Shown here piece by piece: positions 1-12,300 of a stretch of DNA of 64,000 nt. The notes below the pieces were generated by a model. The model searched no databases, was not told where the DNA came from, and saw only the letters and a program-made list of their open reading frames with translations. The DNA is from Prosopocoilus inquinatus. Lineage: Eukaryota > Arthropoda > Insecta > Coleoptera > Lucanidae. The translations under genes were made by a program, and so were the position numbers. The stretch is taken from NCBI GenBank assembly GCA_036172665.1, contig CM069870.1, forward strand, positions 63,426,212-63,490,211, written 5' to 3'. The first letter of the stretch is position 1. Every line of letters starts with the position of its first letter.

Positions 1-3000
1 CGAAGCGAGTGTTGTAAACTCATGAGTTAAAAAGAAATTTCATTAATTATTTCTTGCAGTGCCCCCATATTAAGCGATTGTGCATGGACCGTATTTATCA
101 ACGTTATTTAAATTTTACCATCCCTTAAAATAATTGTTTTTATAGTTTTAAGAAATGTGTCGACGGAGTAAATCATTAGTTAAACTTAATCAACGTTAGT
201 GAGTACGACCCTTTACTTAAAGTTATATTTTTATTCGAAGCTTTCAAAAAATTACATATTTTTCTAGACATTAAAAAGTCATAAGTAAAGTTAAATAATA
301 ATTACTGAGGTGTTGCAAGAAGAAGTTTTGAATGGCACTTAAATAAAAAGAAAACCTGTAGTACCCTATCACCTTAATTAACCGATGAAAACAAATTTAA
401 ATCATGAAGGAAATCACTTTTAATCGCTTGTTTGATTGAATAATAATCAGCTATTTAAAAATCACTACAGTGTCCTTGTTATTGTTACGACATCGAAGGT
501 TCGAGGCATAGTTTAATTATAATCACAAATCCTTGAAATTTTTTTTGAAAACTCAATTGTGTCTGCCTATATTATAGCAAAATCAGACTCGGCAAAATTT
601 TATTTAGTATCGCTTTAGGTCATTTGCAATTAAAAGGTTGAGCATATCTGCGGGCAGTGAAGTATATATAATATTTATCTTTTTTATCGACAACGTGATT
701 CCGTTACATAATTAACGCATCTGCAGTAAACAATATGGTGACTGTACACGATAAAAATTAAAAAAAAATAAACGTAGTTGAAGTTTGTAGCAACTACGAC
801 AACTTTACTCATTGCAAAAAAAAGAAATTAAAAGAAATTTCTCCTCCTTTGTAATGATTTCTTTCCAGGCAAATAATTCGGTATTAGCAGCCTGATGAAG
901 GTTTGACAGCCGAAACCGGTATATCTTATAAATTTGTAATAATTTTAAATTTTAAAAGGCTTGAAATGTCAATGTTTCGCTGTACTTACGATGCCTTGAT
1001 TCTGTAACAGTATCTATTTTTATCAAAAGTACACTGAAAAGCAAAAGTAATGTCTGGCCACTATCATAAGCAGACGAACAAGTTAAGAATTTATTTAGGA
1101 ATATGTATAACATTTCAACATTTTCAACGTTAATTACGTTATTTACAACCATTTTCGACAGTGCTGCTTTATTTGGGGGCGTACGTAGGTCCCTATCGGA
1201 ATTTTATAGAAACATAAAATTAGAAAAAGAACAAAAAAAGTGGAAAAACTAAAAAGACCAGTGAAGTAGAGAAGAAATTCACAGTTAAACTAGCAAGAAA
1301 AATTCAAAGAACTGGGATACAAAGTTTTAGCAGAGGTAACAGAGGAACTTGCTTATGAAAGTCGCACAGAAATTGCAGAACCAAAAGTTTTGTTAAAAAA
1401 ACAGGAAAGATGATAATTATACAGAAGAGATAATTTTCTAACTTGATAAAGGTACTTTCTTCGATACATATCGTAAGTGTTCGTGATCTGTCGAAAGTTG
1501 GAAAGCGGGTGCAACTTCAGCAGACATGTCACAATAAACTATTTTGTTTTTATAGTAGAGTAGAGTTACAAAAACAATACCACTGATCGATCAAATTATT
1601 TCACATCATGGAATTCTGGAAAATGAATATTGAAATACTATTTGCCTCCTACACAATTGGAGCTTACCAATAATAACATGTGATCATAAAGTTCTGTAAC
1701 CGTAGTAGGCGAGGCAAATCTTTTCTTAAACCAGTGGTATTCAAATATTTTGGTGGTGCGATCCCGCATGGGACATCAAGGTAACGTGCCAACCCAAAAT
1801 TAAAATAAGCACAATCTGATTCCAATCGCTCAAAAACTAGAACTAGGTAATCTATCTAGACTAGAATTTAATGAAATCTCACATTTTAGAAACTACTACA
1901 TATTTTTTCGGAAAAAAGTTTGTCAATGATGTATGTATTTGCATTCAATTAAATTTATTTACATTTTTTTCATTTATCTTACTCCAAGGCCTTTTCTGAA
2001 TTTTTTTCTTCGTCAAAAATAGCTAAAATTGATTAGCGATTAAAAACTTCTTGACTACGTCAATGGATTTGAGAACCTCTTAAATGAATTGATTGATATT
2101 AAGTTTGGTCTTCCACTCTGAACTTTATAACAGCTTCTTCATGGTAAAAACGAACAAAGAATTATGTAAATGATGTCAATTATGAATCCGTGTTCATTAT
2201 TTAATACAGATTCTTTATATTGTTTGAATTATTTTCAGTTTATAGTGAATGGCATGTAAGGAATGCAATTATTAAATCCTAAGCGGTGGCGCTGGCTGGA
2301 AATGACGTCATAAAATTTCCTGTAACACGAGCGCGAAAAGGTAGATCGTCTGAGTCGGAGGATGATCGCGCACATTTGGAATGCATTCACGCAAAATAAA
2401 AACAATTTCCGGAATGTATCTATGTGGCGAAGAAGGCCTTTGATGTTGAGATCAAAGCCTTGACCACAAGAAAGAAAAAAACGACGACGTCTTTTGAATC
2501 TTTGAATCTTAAGCCCAGTCCACATTGAAGCAACAAAGTGAAACTTTTTGTACATATTTTTTATCACACTCCGGTCATAAAAGAAAGAATAATTTACACT
2601 TCTTAAAAAAGTTCACATGTTCTTGGTTTCCATTTAGAACAGCAAACATAAAAAATAGAAAATAGAAACAGTCGCAACAGAAATAATGCTTGTCTTCTGT
2701 CATTAAAATTCCCTTAAGTTACCTTAACGTTATTATCATGTTTAATCTTAAAACAAAAGAAACGCGAATGATTCGAATCCACGTTACGAATAATGGTGCC
2801 CGTATTTCGCTTACTTAAGAAAACTAAAATTCAATACACCGGCGAAAACTCCTTTTCACGCTGTATGTATAAGTATATAAATAAACTAGATTCAACCGGA
2901 TGTTGTCCGGGTCACGCATTCATCTGGTTGGTAGCGTACATGGTTGCCAATCACTTGACTTGGTAAAACACCTTGGTTTGAACGTCTACCAAAAAGTTCG

Positions 3001-3439
3001 TTAGCGATTTAAAAGTCGTACTCTACGTCGCAAGTTAAAGTCGTTCGTTAAATCCTTGGCCTAACGCCGTAGACCAGATAAACGAAACGGATAGCAAAAC
3101 AAGAAAATAAAAGAAAGACCTGTTTGGAAGAAGCATTGGTTGCGTAATCGTATGACACTTTTAATCGTTGACCAATTACCTGACTAGACACCGTAGAAAT
3201 ATTTCATTTCCTGGACGAAACAACGAAAACATTTGAAACCATAACTCACGTACTAGGGGCACTTGTGTTTGACGGTTAAAGACTGCATTCCTAATGCCAC
3301 GGTGGAGTTTTATATATTCTCACCCCCCCCCCCCTCCACTCCCACTTAACGATCCCACTAGATTATCCAACTGGACACCCAATCGGAAGTATTCCTTTAA
3401 ACAGATATAGATGCCGCTTTCTAATTTTGATTGACAGGT

Positions 3440-3781
3440 GGCGAATAATAAAAGCGAAAATGTCGCATTTGGATTCTCGTTGAAATTTACCGACAAAGAC
3501 GCCGCCTTGCATGACAATACTCTATCATCTGTAGACACTGGCGGAGATGAACAGAAATACATTGAAGGCAACATCCTTTAACGCTTGTAAAACTATTAAA
3601 ACGAATTTCGTGTCGGCGGCATTGTTTGAAGTTCTAAGACGACGCTATTTCTAGGACGTAAATAAACGAAATGACTGCTGTAACAGCGGCGAATAGTAAA
3701 AGCGAAAATGTCGCATTCGGCTTCTCATTGAAATTTGCCGACAAAGACGCCGCCTTGCAGGTAATCCATGACAATACTTTA
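3440..3781 (+). repeat. Duplicated ~90-bp segment with coding-like conservation
   Basis: Segments 3440-3528 and 3688-3781 are direct repeats about 248 bp apart; the second has a 9-nt insertion. Read in the same plus-strand frame, both give ANxKSENVAFGFSLKF followed by DKDAAL, and three of the five differences in that stretch are synonymous third-position changes. The first copy follows an acceptor-like ttgacag (ending 3437) and stays open to a stop near 3582. The second copy starts after an ATG at 3671 and meets a donor-like cag/gtaatc. They could be exons of an unrecognised gene, or a broken mobile-element gene. I do not recognise the peptide. Confidence 0.35.
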
Positions 3782-4216
3782 TTACGACTCTACTCATACT
3801 ATTAAATAAACGAAATGATTGCGGATGTACTGCGTTGGCTTTGATGTTTAACGCAAGGACATTTTGCGCTGTAATAAATCCACCCTTTTCTGGAACAAAC
3901 ATACTCCAAATAACGGATATTTCAACCGTAACAGGTACTGGTCGAACTGGAAGGATTGCGGTTCCAATTAGCATCTCTGCTTGAAACAGATACAATCAAT
4001 TATGTTGTTCTGGTGTCTACAAATCGTTTTCTAGTAATCAGTAGTTAGATTATTTTTCTCTTTCTTTTGACTCATGCAAGCAAACCTTGGTATACATTCG
4101 CACATCGGTTATATAAAACAGCTGCCTGTAAAGTAAAATGAGTCATCGGGATTTTTCAATGACCAACTACCAATCCAAAGCTTATGTAAACTGGAAATTA
4201 GGCCAATCATATTTCA

Positions 4217-4346
4217 TATAAATAGGTAGTTTTGCTTATCAGAAGTTAGTTCGACAGAAACCCTTGTTACACCGCGCGAACTCATATCGTCTAGTGAGAA
4301 GCCTCTTCCATCGTCATCTAAGTTATATTTTGCAACTCCAATAAAT
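4217..4346 (+). promoter_or_regulatory. Candidate solo-LTR core promoter (TATA, Inr, polyA signal)
   Basis: A TATA-like tataaat at 4217 is followed about 24 bases later by an initiator-like atcagaag (4238-4245), and AATAAA lies about 100 bases further on near 4341. This spacing is typical of a retroelement long terminal repeat (U3-TATA-R-AATAAA). Near 4491 the sequence aacatttggtggagac resembles the boundary between LTR and primer-binding site seen in insect LTR elements. No second LTR or gag/pol reading frame is present here, so at most this is a solo or truncated LTR. Confidence 0.25.
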
Positions 4347-5045
4347 GGACCTTATGTATTTTATGTTGTGTTAAATCTATCTACGCCCCGCAACCCCTAA
4401 AGTATACGTTATTTTTTGGTAGAAATTCGACTACCAATAAGTACACGTTAGATTTGGTGAAGCACCGTTGCTTTACCGTAACCACCGTAACATTTGGTGG
4501 AGACGTTGCACCCTTCGGGGAAGCTCTTCCTTTTAAGAATTTTTTCCTTTCCCTGCTAAATACTTTTAGTTAAAGTAATCATAAGTATTCAAGGTTCTTA
4601 CTCTTTTTTAAGGTTGGTTTTAATCCCCCGGTCCTTTTGTCTCTGGTCTACATCCTGTATTCTCTGTCTTTTCAATTTTGAATAACTAATGTCTTCTTGC
4701 TGTGTTTTCTCAAATGCTCTTTACTTCTTTCTCTGTTTCGTTATTGGCACATTGTCAGTGTGGAACCTTATGTTGAAGCTATTTGCATTCCTTTGGACTT
4801 CTAGGACAAAGGGGAGGTTTACTTCAATTCCCTCCCCCTCTTTCTAGTTCATTTTACTTTACTGACAGCTGTTATTGTGTAACCGACGTGCGAATGTAGA
4901 CCAAGCTTCGCTTGCATGATTCAGGAGCCGATCTTACATAATTATTTCTTCTGTTACAATATGTTCTGATGTGATTCATACCGGGGAAATACCGAGACTT
5001 TTTTGTTTGATTCGATTTGTATTGAGATGTTTTTTTTTGTTACAG

Positions 5046-5764
5046 TGGTCAAGCAACGTATGCAAATGTTACATTCGCCATATAAATCAGTGTTACATTG
5101 CGTCCTCAAGGTGTACAGGACGGAGGGAATGATGGCGTTTTTCCGTTCGTACACCACGCAGTTAACAATGAACGTCCCATATCAGAGCATCCACTTCATG
5201 GTGTACGAATTCATGCAGAAAATAACGAACGATGAGGGCGTCTACAATCCACCGGCGCACATGGTGAGCGGTGCCATTGCGGGGGCGTTCGCTTCGGCGG
5301 TGACGACGCCTCTGGACGTCTGCAAGACGCTCTTGAACACCCAGCAAGGCACCTCGAGTACAACGACGGGGATGGTTCAAGCTGTGAAGACAGTGTATAG
5401 GTTGGGAGGGCCGGCTGCGTATTTCCGAGGGATGCAAGCGAGGGTTATGTATCAAATGCCGGCGACGGCGATTTGTTGGTCCACCTACGAGTTCTTTAAG
5501 TACATTCTCGGTGTTACTAGATTAGAGGAAGTTAGATTGGTCGTGCCTCCGAGCACAGTTCTTGCCGAAACCGAACCTATTTTCAGGAACGAGCTGATAA
5601 GCACAAGCACGTCAGAGAAGATTAGTCTGAAACCTAGAGAATTACCAGCCATGGCAGGAACCGGCCTTTACGGCTCCTTGTCATTTAACACAATGCACAC
5701 GCAAGATTCGAGTTTCAACAGGAGGAAAGATGCTGCTGCGATCCTAGACATAACACACACCTAG
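5046..5764 (+). CDS. Mfrn: Mitoferrin, last coding exon (partial gene)
   Basis: This exon encodes the C-terminal 238 residues of a mitoferrin (SLC25A28/37 type), the inner-membrane carrier that brings ferrous iron into the matrix for heme and Fe-S cluster synthesis. The acceptor is ttacag ending at 5045; the frame joins as xTG with a G from the previous exon, giving VVKQRMQM, which matches the end of the second carrier repeat. Then come [20 protein letters not shown], the third-repeat signature [13 protein letters not shown] (PxDxxK) and the last helix with [18 protein letters not shown]. About 80 residues follow the carrier domain, rich in Ser/Thr and not recognised. The stop is TAG at 5762-5764. 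The N-terminal carrier repeat and most of the second are outside the window. The family call is firm; the symbol is by homology to the fly gene. Confidence 0.93.
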
Positions 5765-6138
5765 TGATACCGTATGTGAGTATTATAGAACCAGTCACCA
5801 TTAAGTTTTTTGTTCTTTTAATAATGTACAAAAGTAAGTCTGTAGATATATATTCTACGTTGTTGTCAAAAGGATTTTATACATATTATATTGTATGGAA
5901 GCGATGACGTGCGTTCGTACACCCGTTGAACCGACTGTGTTTTTTTTTTTTTGTAATGTATATTAGAGATTCAACGCGTACGTTGTTTTGTTAATTTATT
6001 ATTCATATTTAGATCTGTACGAGTGTGAAAGATCGCAACGCGTTTTTTTAATACTCAAAAAACTACATAAGTGAATTTTTAATTTAGTCGTAAGAAGAGT
6101 ATTACCCTGTATATTTTCTGACTGATACAGTGCAGAAT

Positions 6139-6144
6139 AATAAA
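6139..6144 (+). terminator. Probable mitoferrin polyadenylation signal
   Basis: AATAAA sits 375 bases after the mitoferrin stop, in an AT-rich 3' UTR-like stretch with no competing reading frame. The true cleavage site cannot be seen without transcripts. Confidence 0.45.
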
Positions 6145-9100
6145 TTAATGAATTACGAATGTGGTCTAAAAGTATTCAGGTGAAATTTTGAATGCGGGCG
6201 GGCCCTCTTACATCATCCACCAGGCTTTTAGAAAAGAGCTCATTAAACACTTGTTGTTATTATTCTTTTCAAGAACAATATCGCGATTTGGTTGCAAATT
6301 TCTGGCGTTGTCTTCTCAAGGTCGACACGATTGTATTTATCTTCTTCTCTGCGCAGGTGTAGGCGGAGAATGTTAATACACATATAAATAGCCGCCGAGT
6401 TTCCAGAAGTTTTGTTTGGTGTTAAATTCTTGTATGTACCTACTCACAAATATTTTATTAGAATTTCCCAGTTCTTGCTTTAATTAGGCATGTCGAGGTT
6501 ACTTCGTTTCAATTCAGGATAACGCCAGCCTCGAAATGAAAGCAATAGGTTTTGCGCATTGACCTAATTTTCTATTGTTTTATGATGTTGTTTATGAAAT
6601 TATTATTACTATTGGCAGAATCTAATTTATTAAGTAAGCAAACAAGCGGTCACAAGCAATTGGTTCGTTCACTGAAGTTAAAAAATGATTCTAAACTGCA
6701 ATATTTTGACCTAAGAAATTATTTCAGTAAAGAAATTGTCAAAAAAAAAAAAACTATTCAACAGCGAAAGGCCGTTGGACTAGTGCATACTCAGCATAGT
6801 CTCATCTCATTTTAACCTCGTGTAGTAGTAAGGGATGGAGATACACTGAGTGTGCACTAAAACAGCCATTGGAAAGTGCTTCAAATATTTCAAGTTATCG
6901 AAAAAGTATTTAAAAAAGTTCGTTTAAAAATTCATTTAAGTTTTAATTTCGAATTACAATGTACTATGCCCGCAAAAAAAATCTGGGACATGTAATACGT
7001 CCTATTATAAACACGACGAGTTATAATTATTGTTGCTATGATGGATTCGTCCGGTTGTTTATTTTTACGTCACCGTAGAAACAAACAACTTTAAAATTGC
7101 ACTCAAACTAATTCAAAAATGCATGTATCCCACTCATCCCAGTATTTTTTTTTTGGCGGACGTAGTACACTCTTGATCAAAAGTTTTTAATATTGAAATT
7201 AAAAAAAAGGAATTCGAATCCTCCAAACAATAATATACTTAAGTCCGTGCTTTTAATTTCCTTGTACATTTATCTGCTCTGTAACATCCTTAGAAACCAT
7301 TGTAGATTCAGGGAGTGTATGGGGTAGATTAATTTAAAAAGACATAAAAAGACCGAGCCTTATTAATCTTATGCTTATTTTTTTTTAATTGATTAGCTTT
7401 TGAATCTGTCGTACTAGAAAAATCGTTTATATTTTCCAAAATTTTCCCATTTCTGATAATATAAAATATTTATCATGTTAATTACGTGTCCATTCATTTT
7501 ACTTTGCATTAGTGACCAAAGATGTCGCTCTAAATTTTCTCTAAAGTTTGGATTCGTATTTTTTATACCCATTTTTTTGTAAAGTTCTTTTGTAGGTTTT
7601 TTTTGATGATAACTGTGACCATCTTTCTCCTTGATCCTTGTGATGGTGGTGATGAAATTTAAAACATTTGAAACTTGACGAAATTCGTAGATTAATTTCA
7701 CTTCAAAACGTTTTTTTCGGTTTATTATACTTATGTACAGTCACGATCAAGCTAATTCAGGCCGAATGATAGTTCTGTAACTCCTATTACCAGCGTCAAT
7801 AAGGGCGTAGTTAGCTTACAGCAGTCTCGCGACTATACATATTTTATAAACGATCTCTTTTGGAACGGTTTTTTTTTGGACTCGTCTGATCAAATTTTAA
7901 TTTATTGCTGTATATTAGTCGTACTTTTTTGAAAATGTAATTTATCAGAACTCTAGTTGAACATTGATCAAATCGCAAACAGTGTTGCCAATAGGCTTTC
8001 GGAAAAAATCTAAACATTTAGCTTAAAAAATCCCCAAAATGTCAGTAGAAGTTGGCAATAATTTACTAAAAATTTCACCAGAAACAAGAATTTGTACCTG
8101 GTCGAATGTTTTATGTGCATACATGGTTTTCAACAATGTCCAAGGCCTACTTAATCGTTGTTAATTTTATCAGATGATGCTTTCTACAAGAACTGAAATA
8201 AATGCTTTGTAACTAATAAGATCATTGAATAAATAATTTAATAAAGGTATCGAAATTTTTTTTTTTAGCGACAAGACACTGTCACCAATATGGAAAAAAC
8301 AAATATTCCTAGAACTGTAATTGTTTGCTTTACGTAAGACTTAAGCTTCGCTGAAAATCCCCTAGTTCAATATTCTAAACGTACCAGGATTGGCAACAGT
8401 GGCCACACTGGCGATTTTCGGCTATAACGTAAACAAGAGACGACCTATTTTTTAACAAATGCCAGAAACTGTAAAGATTGCGAGTGTTTAAATAAAAAAC
8501 TGATCAAGCAAGTTGTGGAAAAATTCACAAACGAGAACACGTACGTCTTAGATAATATCGTACTTTTAGCAAAGACATATATCCCCATATGGTAATTCGT
8601 TAAACGTTATTTCATGTCCAGCTAAATGTAAACATAACTTTAAAATAGATTTTCATAAATTAACTTGTCATTTATAAAAAATAATTAAGAAAATGTAACG
8701 AGAAAAATGATTATTCAACAGCAAATTTTGACGTTACCTTTGACAGCTCTGCAATTGAATTTAGAAACGACATGCATGCAACGAACAAATTCTCAGTCAC
8801 AGCCTACTTAACCAGATTTTTTTTAGACACTCATTACTATAAAAAAGCTGGACGATTAATGAATATTAGAAAACCCTCTTTTTCACTTTTGTCCTTCCTG
8901 TTGTCGAATTCTGATTGAATCGAAACAAGAAATATCTTGTTTCTGGCATTTGTTATAAACATTCGATCGTCTTTTGTTTACGTTTTTGCCGATAACCATT
9001 AAATTCTCACTGAATTTTGATTTCTTTTGTTATAAAAAAAAGCGGTCCATTGTCAATTGTGTGTATTAGAGAAATCCTTGGATTTTGTTTTTTTTTGTCT

Positions 9101-9242
9101 GTTCAGAAAAAAGCACAGGAATCGATCGCGATTCATTTTTTTCGTTGTATTCTTTCTGGGGCGAAAGTCACCGTATCTAGCGTTAAAATCATTAAATTGG
9201 TAACATTGATCGTGTGTTTAACGAGTTCAATAAATAACATTT
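6145..9242. other. Intergenic, AT-rich, no gene seen
   Basis: Only short low-complexity reading frames occur here. Segments near 8415-8470 and 8935-9000 are loosely inverted copies sharing aaatgccagaaac / gtttctggcattt and an acgtaaac/gtttacgt block, which suggests an old inverted-repeat element of about 0.6 kb, too eroded to classify. Confidence 0.5.
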
Positions 9243-9350
9243 TCGATTGGCGTTCACTAGCTGCACTCGGAGTGTCTCTATCTCGTTTTATTACATCATG
9301 GTGTTGAAATAAGATGAGAATACTCCGAGTGCATACAGTGTACGCCAATC
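9243..9350. repeat. Foldback (MITE-like) palindrome
   Basis: The left arm starts with cgattggcgttcact and contains gcactcggagt; the right arm ends with the matching actccgagtgc and agtgtacgccaatcg. The arms are about 45 bp with several mismatches around a short centre. No coding capacity. It is a small non-autonomous inverted-repeat element or its remains. Confidence 0.55.
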
Positions 9351-12300
9351 GAGAACGCTGTACAGTTTTGTTCGTAAAGAAGATTTTGATTTTTATGCTT
9401 GGCGACTATTACTAACAATTTTATGACAAGTTATTACAAAATTAATTAAAAAAAAAGAAGTCGGATACTAAATGAAAAACAAAATCAGTAGATATGTCAC
9501 CAAGTTCGACATTTGGTAAAATTTTAACTGAAAACCATCAGATTCAGTGTTTTTTTCTTTCACCACGGCCAGCTGAATTGATGTCATATACGGCCAGTCC
9601 AAAGAGCATTAAAAAATGAAAAACGGATGTCAAGTGGCTCCCTCAAATTTTAAACTAGAGTCAAAATTACTGTCATTTTGAAATTTTTCGTTATGAAAAA
9701 TGTCAATTCGTCAATGCAATTGATATTTAAGTTGTCAAATTAAACGTCGGAATCGTAACCATGGTAACACCTAATTAATGAGTATTAGAGGGCGCTACTT
9801 GACATACTCCCGTGGCTTGCTTTCCTGGAACGCACTTTTAGACGAATTGGACATGTCAATTCAGTTGGCCGTAATTTCAACGCAAATTTGTGATTGAAAG
9901 CATCAGTGCTGGATTGGATCGGGGTGAGTTGGGTTTGTGATTGAAAGCTTCAGTACTGGGACTTGATGCAGTGACGTCATCTACTGTTGCCTACAACAAA
10001 TTAGGAATAAAAGAGCGCTTTGCGTTCAACTGAAATTATTTCTAACCTTAAAAAAGTAGATATTTTATTTACGTTCTCAAAATCATTGGTCACCTGATCC
10101 AACTCTTCCATTGTTGCACTTCCTTTTTGACTTTTATCTCATTTACACTCCTACTTATATAACACACATCTCATTCTCACAGAAGCGATTGGTGTATCAC
10201 AGAAGCGATTGGTGTAAACCACATATACGATGTAAACAATGCAGAATATTGCAGAACAAATGATCACAACTTTTACTTACGTTTAAAAAAGTGAGGTTAG
10301 GTTTGAGATTTCAACTTTCAAAATGTTCTATCATCTGAAAGGAATGATGCTATCTGATTAAAACCAACTTGAATAAAAGAATGACTGTTAACGAATCCGA
10401 GTGATTCATCAAACAATAAAAGAACGAACTTGATGGAACTGATGCCATCAAGCGGGCTTATTGATGAAATAAAGAACGCTCCCTACGTTACATTGCTGTG
10501 AAGAAAGTGAGTTTTGTTCAGCACATAACCTACAAATAGATTTATAGGGACGTGAAAAGACCAGACCTACATGTACGCCACTTTTTTTTTAAATAAATTT
10601 TCAGTAGAAAAATTTTTATTATTTTCTTGGTTCACATCTTTCTGTATCTTGATGTCAATGTTATTTTGTTTCTGCATTTTAAAAAAATTCAGTCCAAAAA
10701 TTTTAGATTCCTTTCCTTGATTTGCAATTTTTTTTTCTTTTGTAATCGTTTTAATAGTTTTCTTATAATGTCAAAAATTAAACCATTTTTATTATTAGCC
10801 GTAATTAATCTTTCTTCCTTACTTCTTTACTTGTTGGAACGAGTTTCTTGTGAGATATAAGATAAAGTCGACTTCGAAGAAATCGACCATTGTAATTTGC
10901 AGTCCAAAACGTTATTTAATGAAGATTCTTTATTGTTCATTGTCTTCTTTGCCTTTGATCTCTATTTTGTTAATCTTCCAATTTATGTTATTTATTATTA
11001 ATCGTTTTTCATGATCGATCTTGAAGGTGCCAACATTTTAGATGTTTTATAATTTTGCCAAATCGTCAGTCTTGTTTTTCAATCAACCATCGCGCGTTAC
11101 AATTTTAAAAATTCATTCTTCTTTATCTCTTATCGATTAATTATTGATTAATTGTACGACCTTTTTGTACTGTGTTGGATTACCTACACGTATTTTTTTT
11201 TCCTTCTAATTTCTTATGGATGGATTATTGATATGATCCGTTCACGACCTTTGTGCACACTTACACCATGTTTTCTTTCCTTAATTTGATAGAGGCCAAA
11301 GTTTGGCATGCCAAAAATATTTCCAATTTTGTAATATTGACTGTATTAGTGATGTGAAAGAATCCTTATCGTGGTTGGTAATAGTAAACTTAACGAAAAT
11401 TAGGAAACCAAAAACATTTGTGAACATGTGAAAGCCCTGATTGGCTCCGATCATTTAAATTTATTTTGATTTTGAACTGAACTGATTTTAAAGCAAACAG
11501 AATATTTTTTAAAGGAATACTATTTTAAAATTAAATGAGCATAACCTCACAATATGTATGAAATCACATCAAAGTGAATACTGATTGTAAAAATCAGCTT
11601 GATCAGTAGGGGGTGAGGAAGGAGGAATTCAGTCACTTCTTTATCACTCATCGCCAACTGAATAACTGCAAATGAAATGCAATCAGTGAATATGAATCGA
11701 TTAGAATTCAAATATGTTGTAAATGGAAGACGGCTGATAATCAGGAAATTCTAAGCGTCCTGTCCTCATTTTCTGACGTCACTATTTTCAGTGATGCCAA
11801 GCAAAATGTCACTCTAACAAAGCCTACTAGAATGCAGAAAGATCGCGAACGGAAAATGTAAGATCATCTGCCTTTCATGATAAGCCTTAAAGCTACTACT
11901 GAGGACTTCTGACGTTCTTTTAGTCTTGCTTAATCATGAGCCATATTTTGCATTTCTTTTAATTCAGTGAGTTCCTTTGGTGAGTAATAAACCAAAATCT
12001 TGTCGACCTTGACATCAATCGCAAAGCATTCGCTTTCAAGTAGCATGAATTTATTCGTTAAAACAAATCCTCAAACAACGTGGATTTTCTTTTTCTATTA
12101 GATGAAATAGTCAGACCATGTCAATTAAATGACATCTGGTGTTCGTTTCCGAATTTCACCGTGATTTGCGTTTCGCGCTAAGCTGTTGTTATGATATCAC
12201 TGTTATTTATAACCGGATTCGCGTCGGAAAAGATCGTATTAAAGCCACGTCACGTGATTTCGAATACTTTTAGGCCACATGCAGACAAATATGCGATGGT

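Larger units (their letters stand above)
1..5045 (+). other. Mitoferrin intron (right part), no exon found
   Basis: The mitoferrin exon at 5046 begins directly after a T-rich acceptor ending in ttacag and needs one base from an upstream exon, so the DNA to its left is intronic. I looked for the N-terminal carrier repeat and its PLDSVKTRMQ-type signature on the plus strand and did not find it, so the 5' exons should lie left of the window. The stretch is AT-rich and holds a duplicated 90-bp segment (3440 and 3688), a poly-C run near 3323-3334 and an LTR-like promoter region near 4.1-4.5 kb. Confidence 0.6.

Noticed and set aside
885..930. Hammerhead-like cctgatgaagg...ccgaaaccgg motif
   Set aside because: A weak stem II and a possible four-pair stem III exist, but the bases between them do not give a stem I.
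2900..2995. tRNA gene or tRNA-derived SINE head (tggttggtagcg, ggtttgaacg)
   Set aside because: The B-box-like part deviates at conserved positions and no acceptor stem or cloverleaf can be drawn.
3651..3995. 114-codon minus-strand frame
   Set aside because: It overlaps the duplicated 90-bp segment, shows no domain I recognise and lacks clear exon borders; the plus-strand reading of the duplicate has better conservation.
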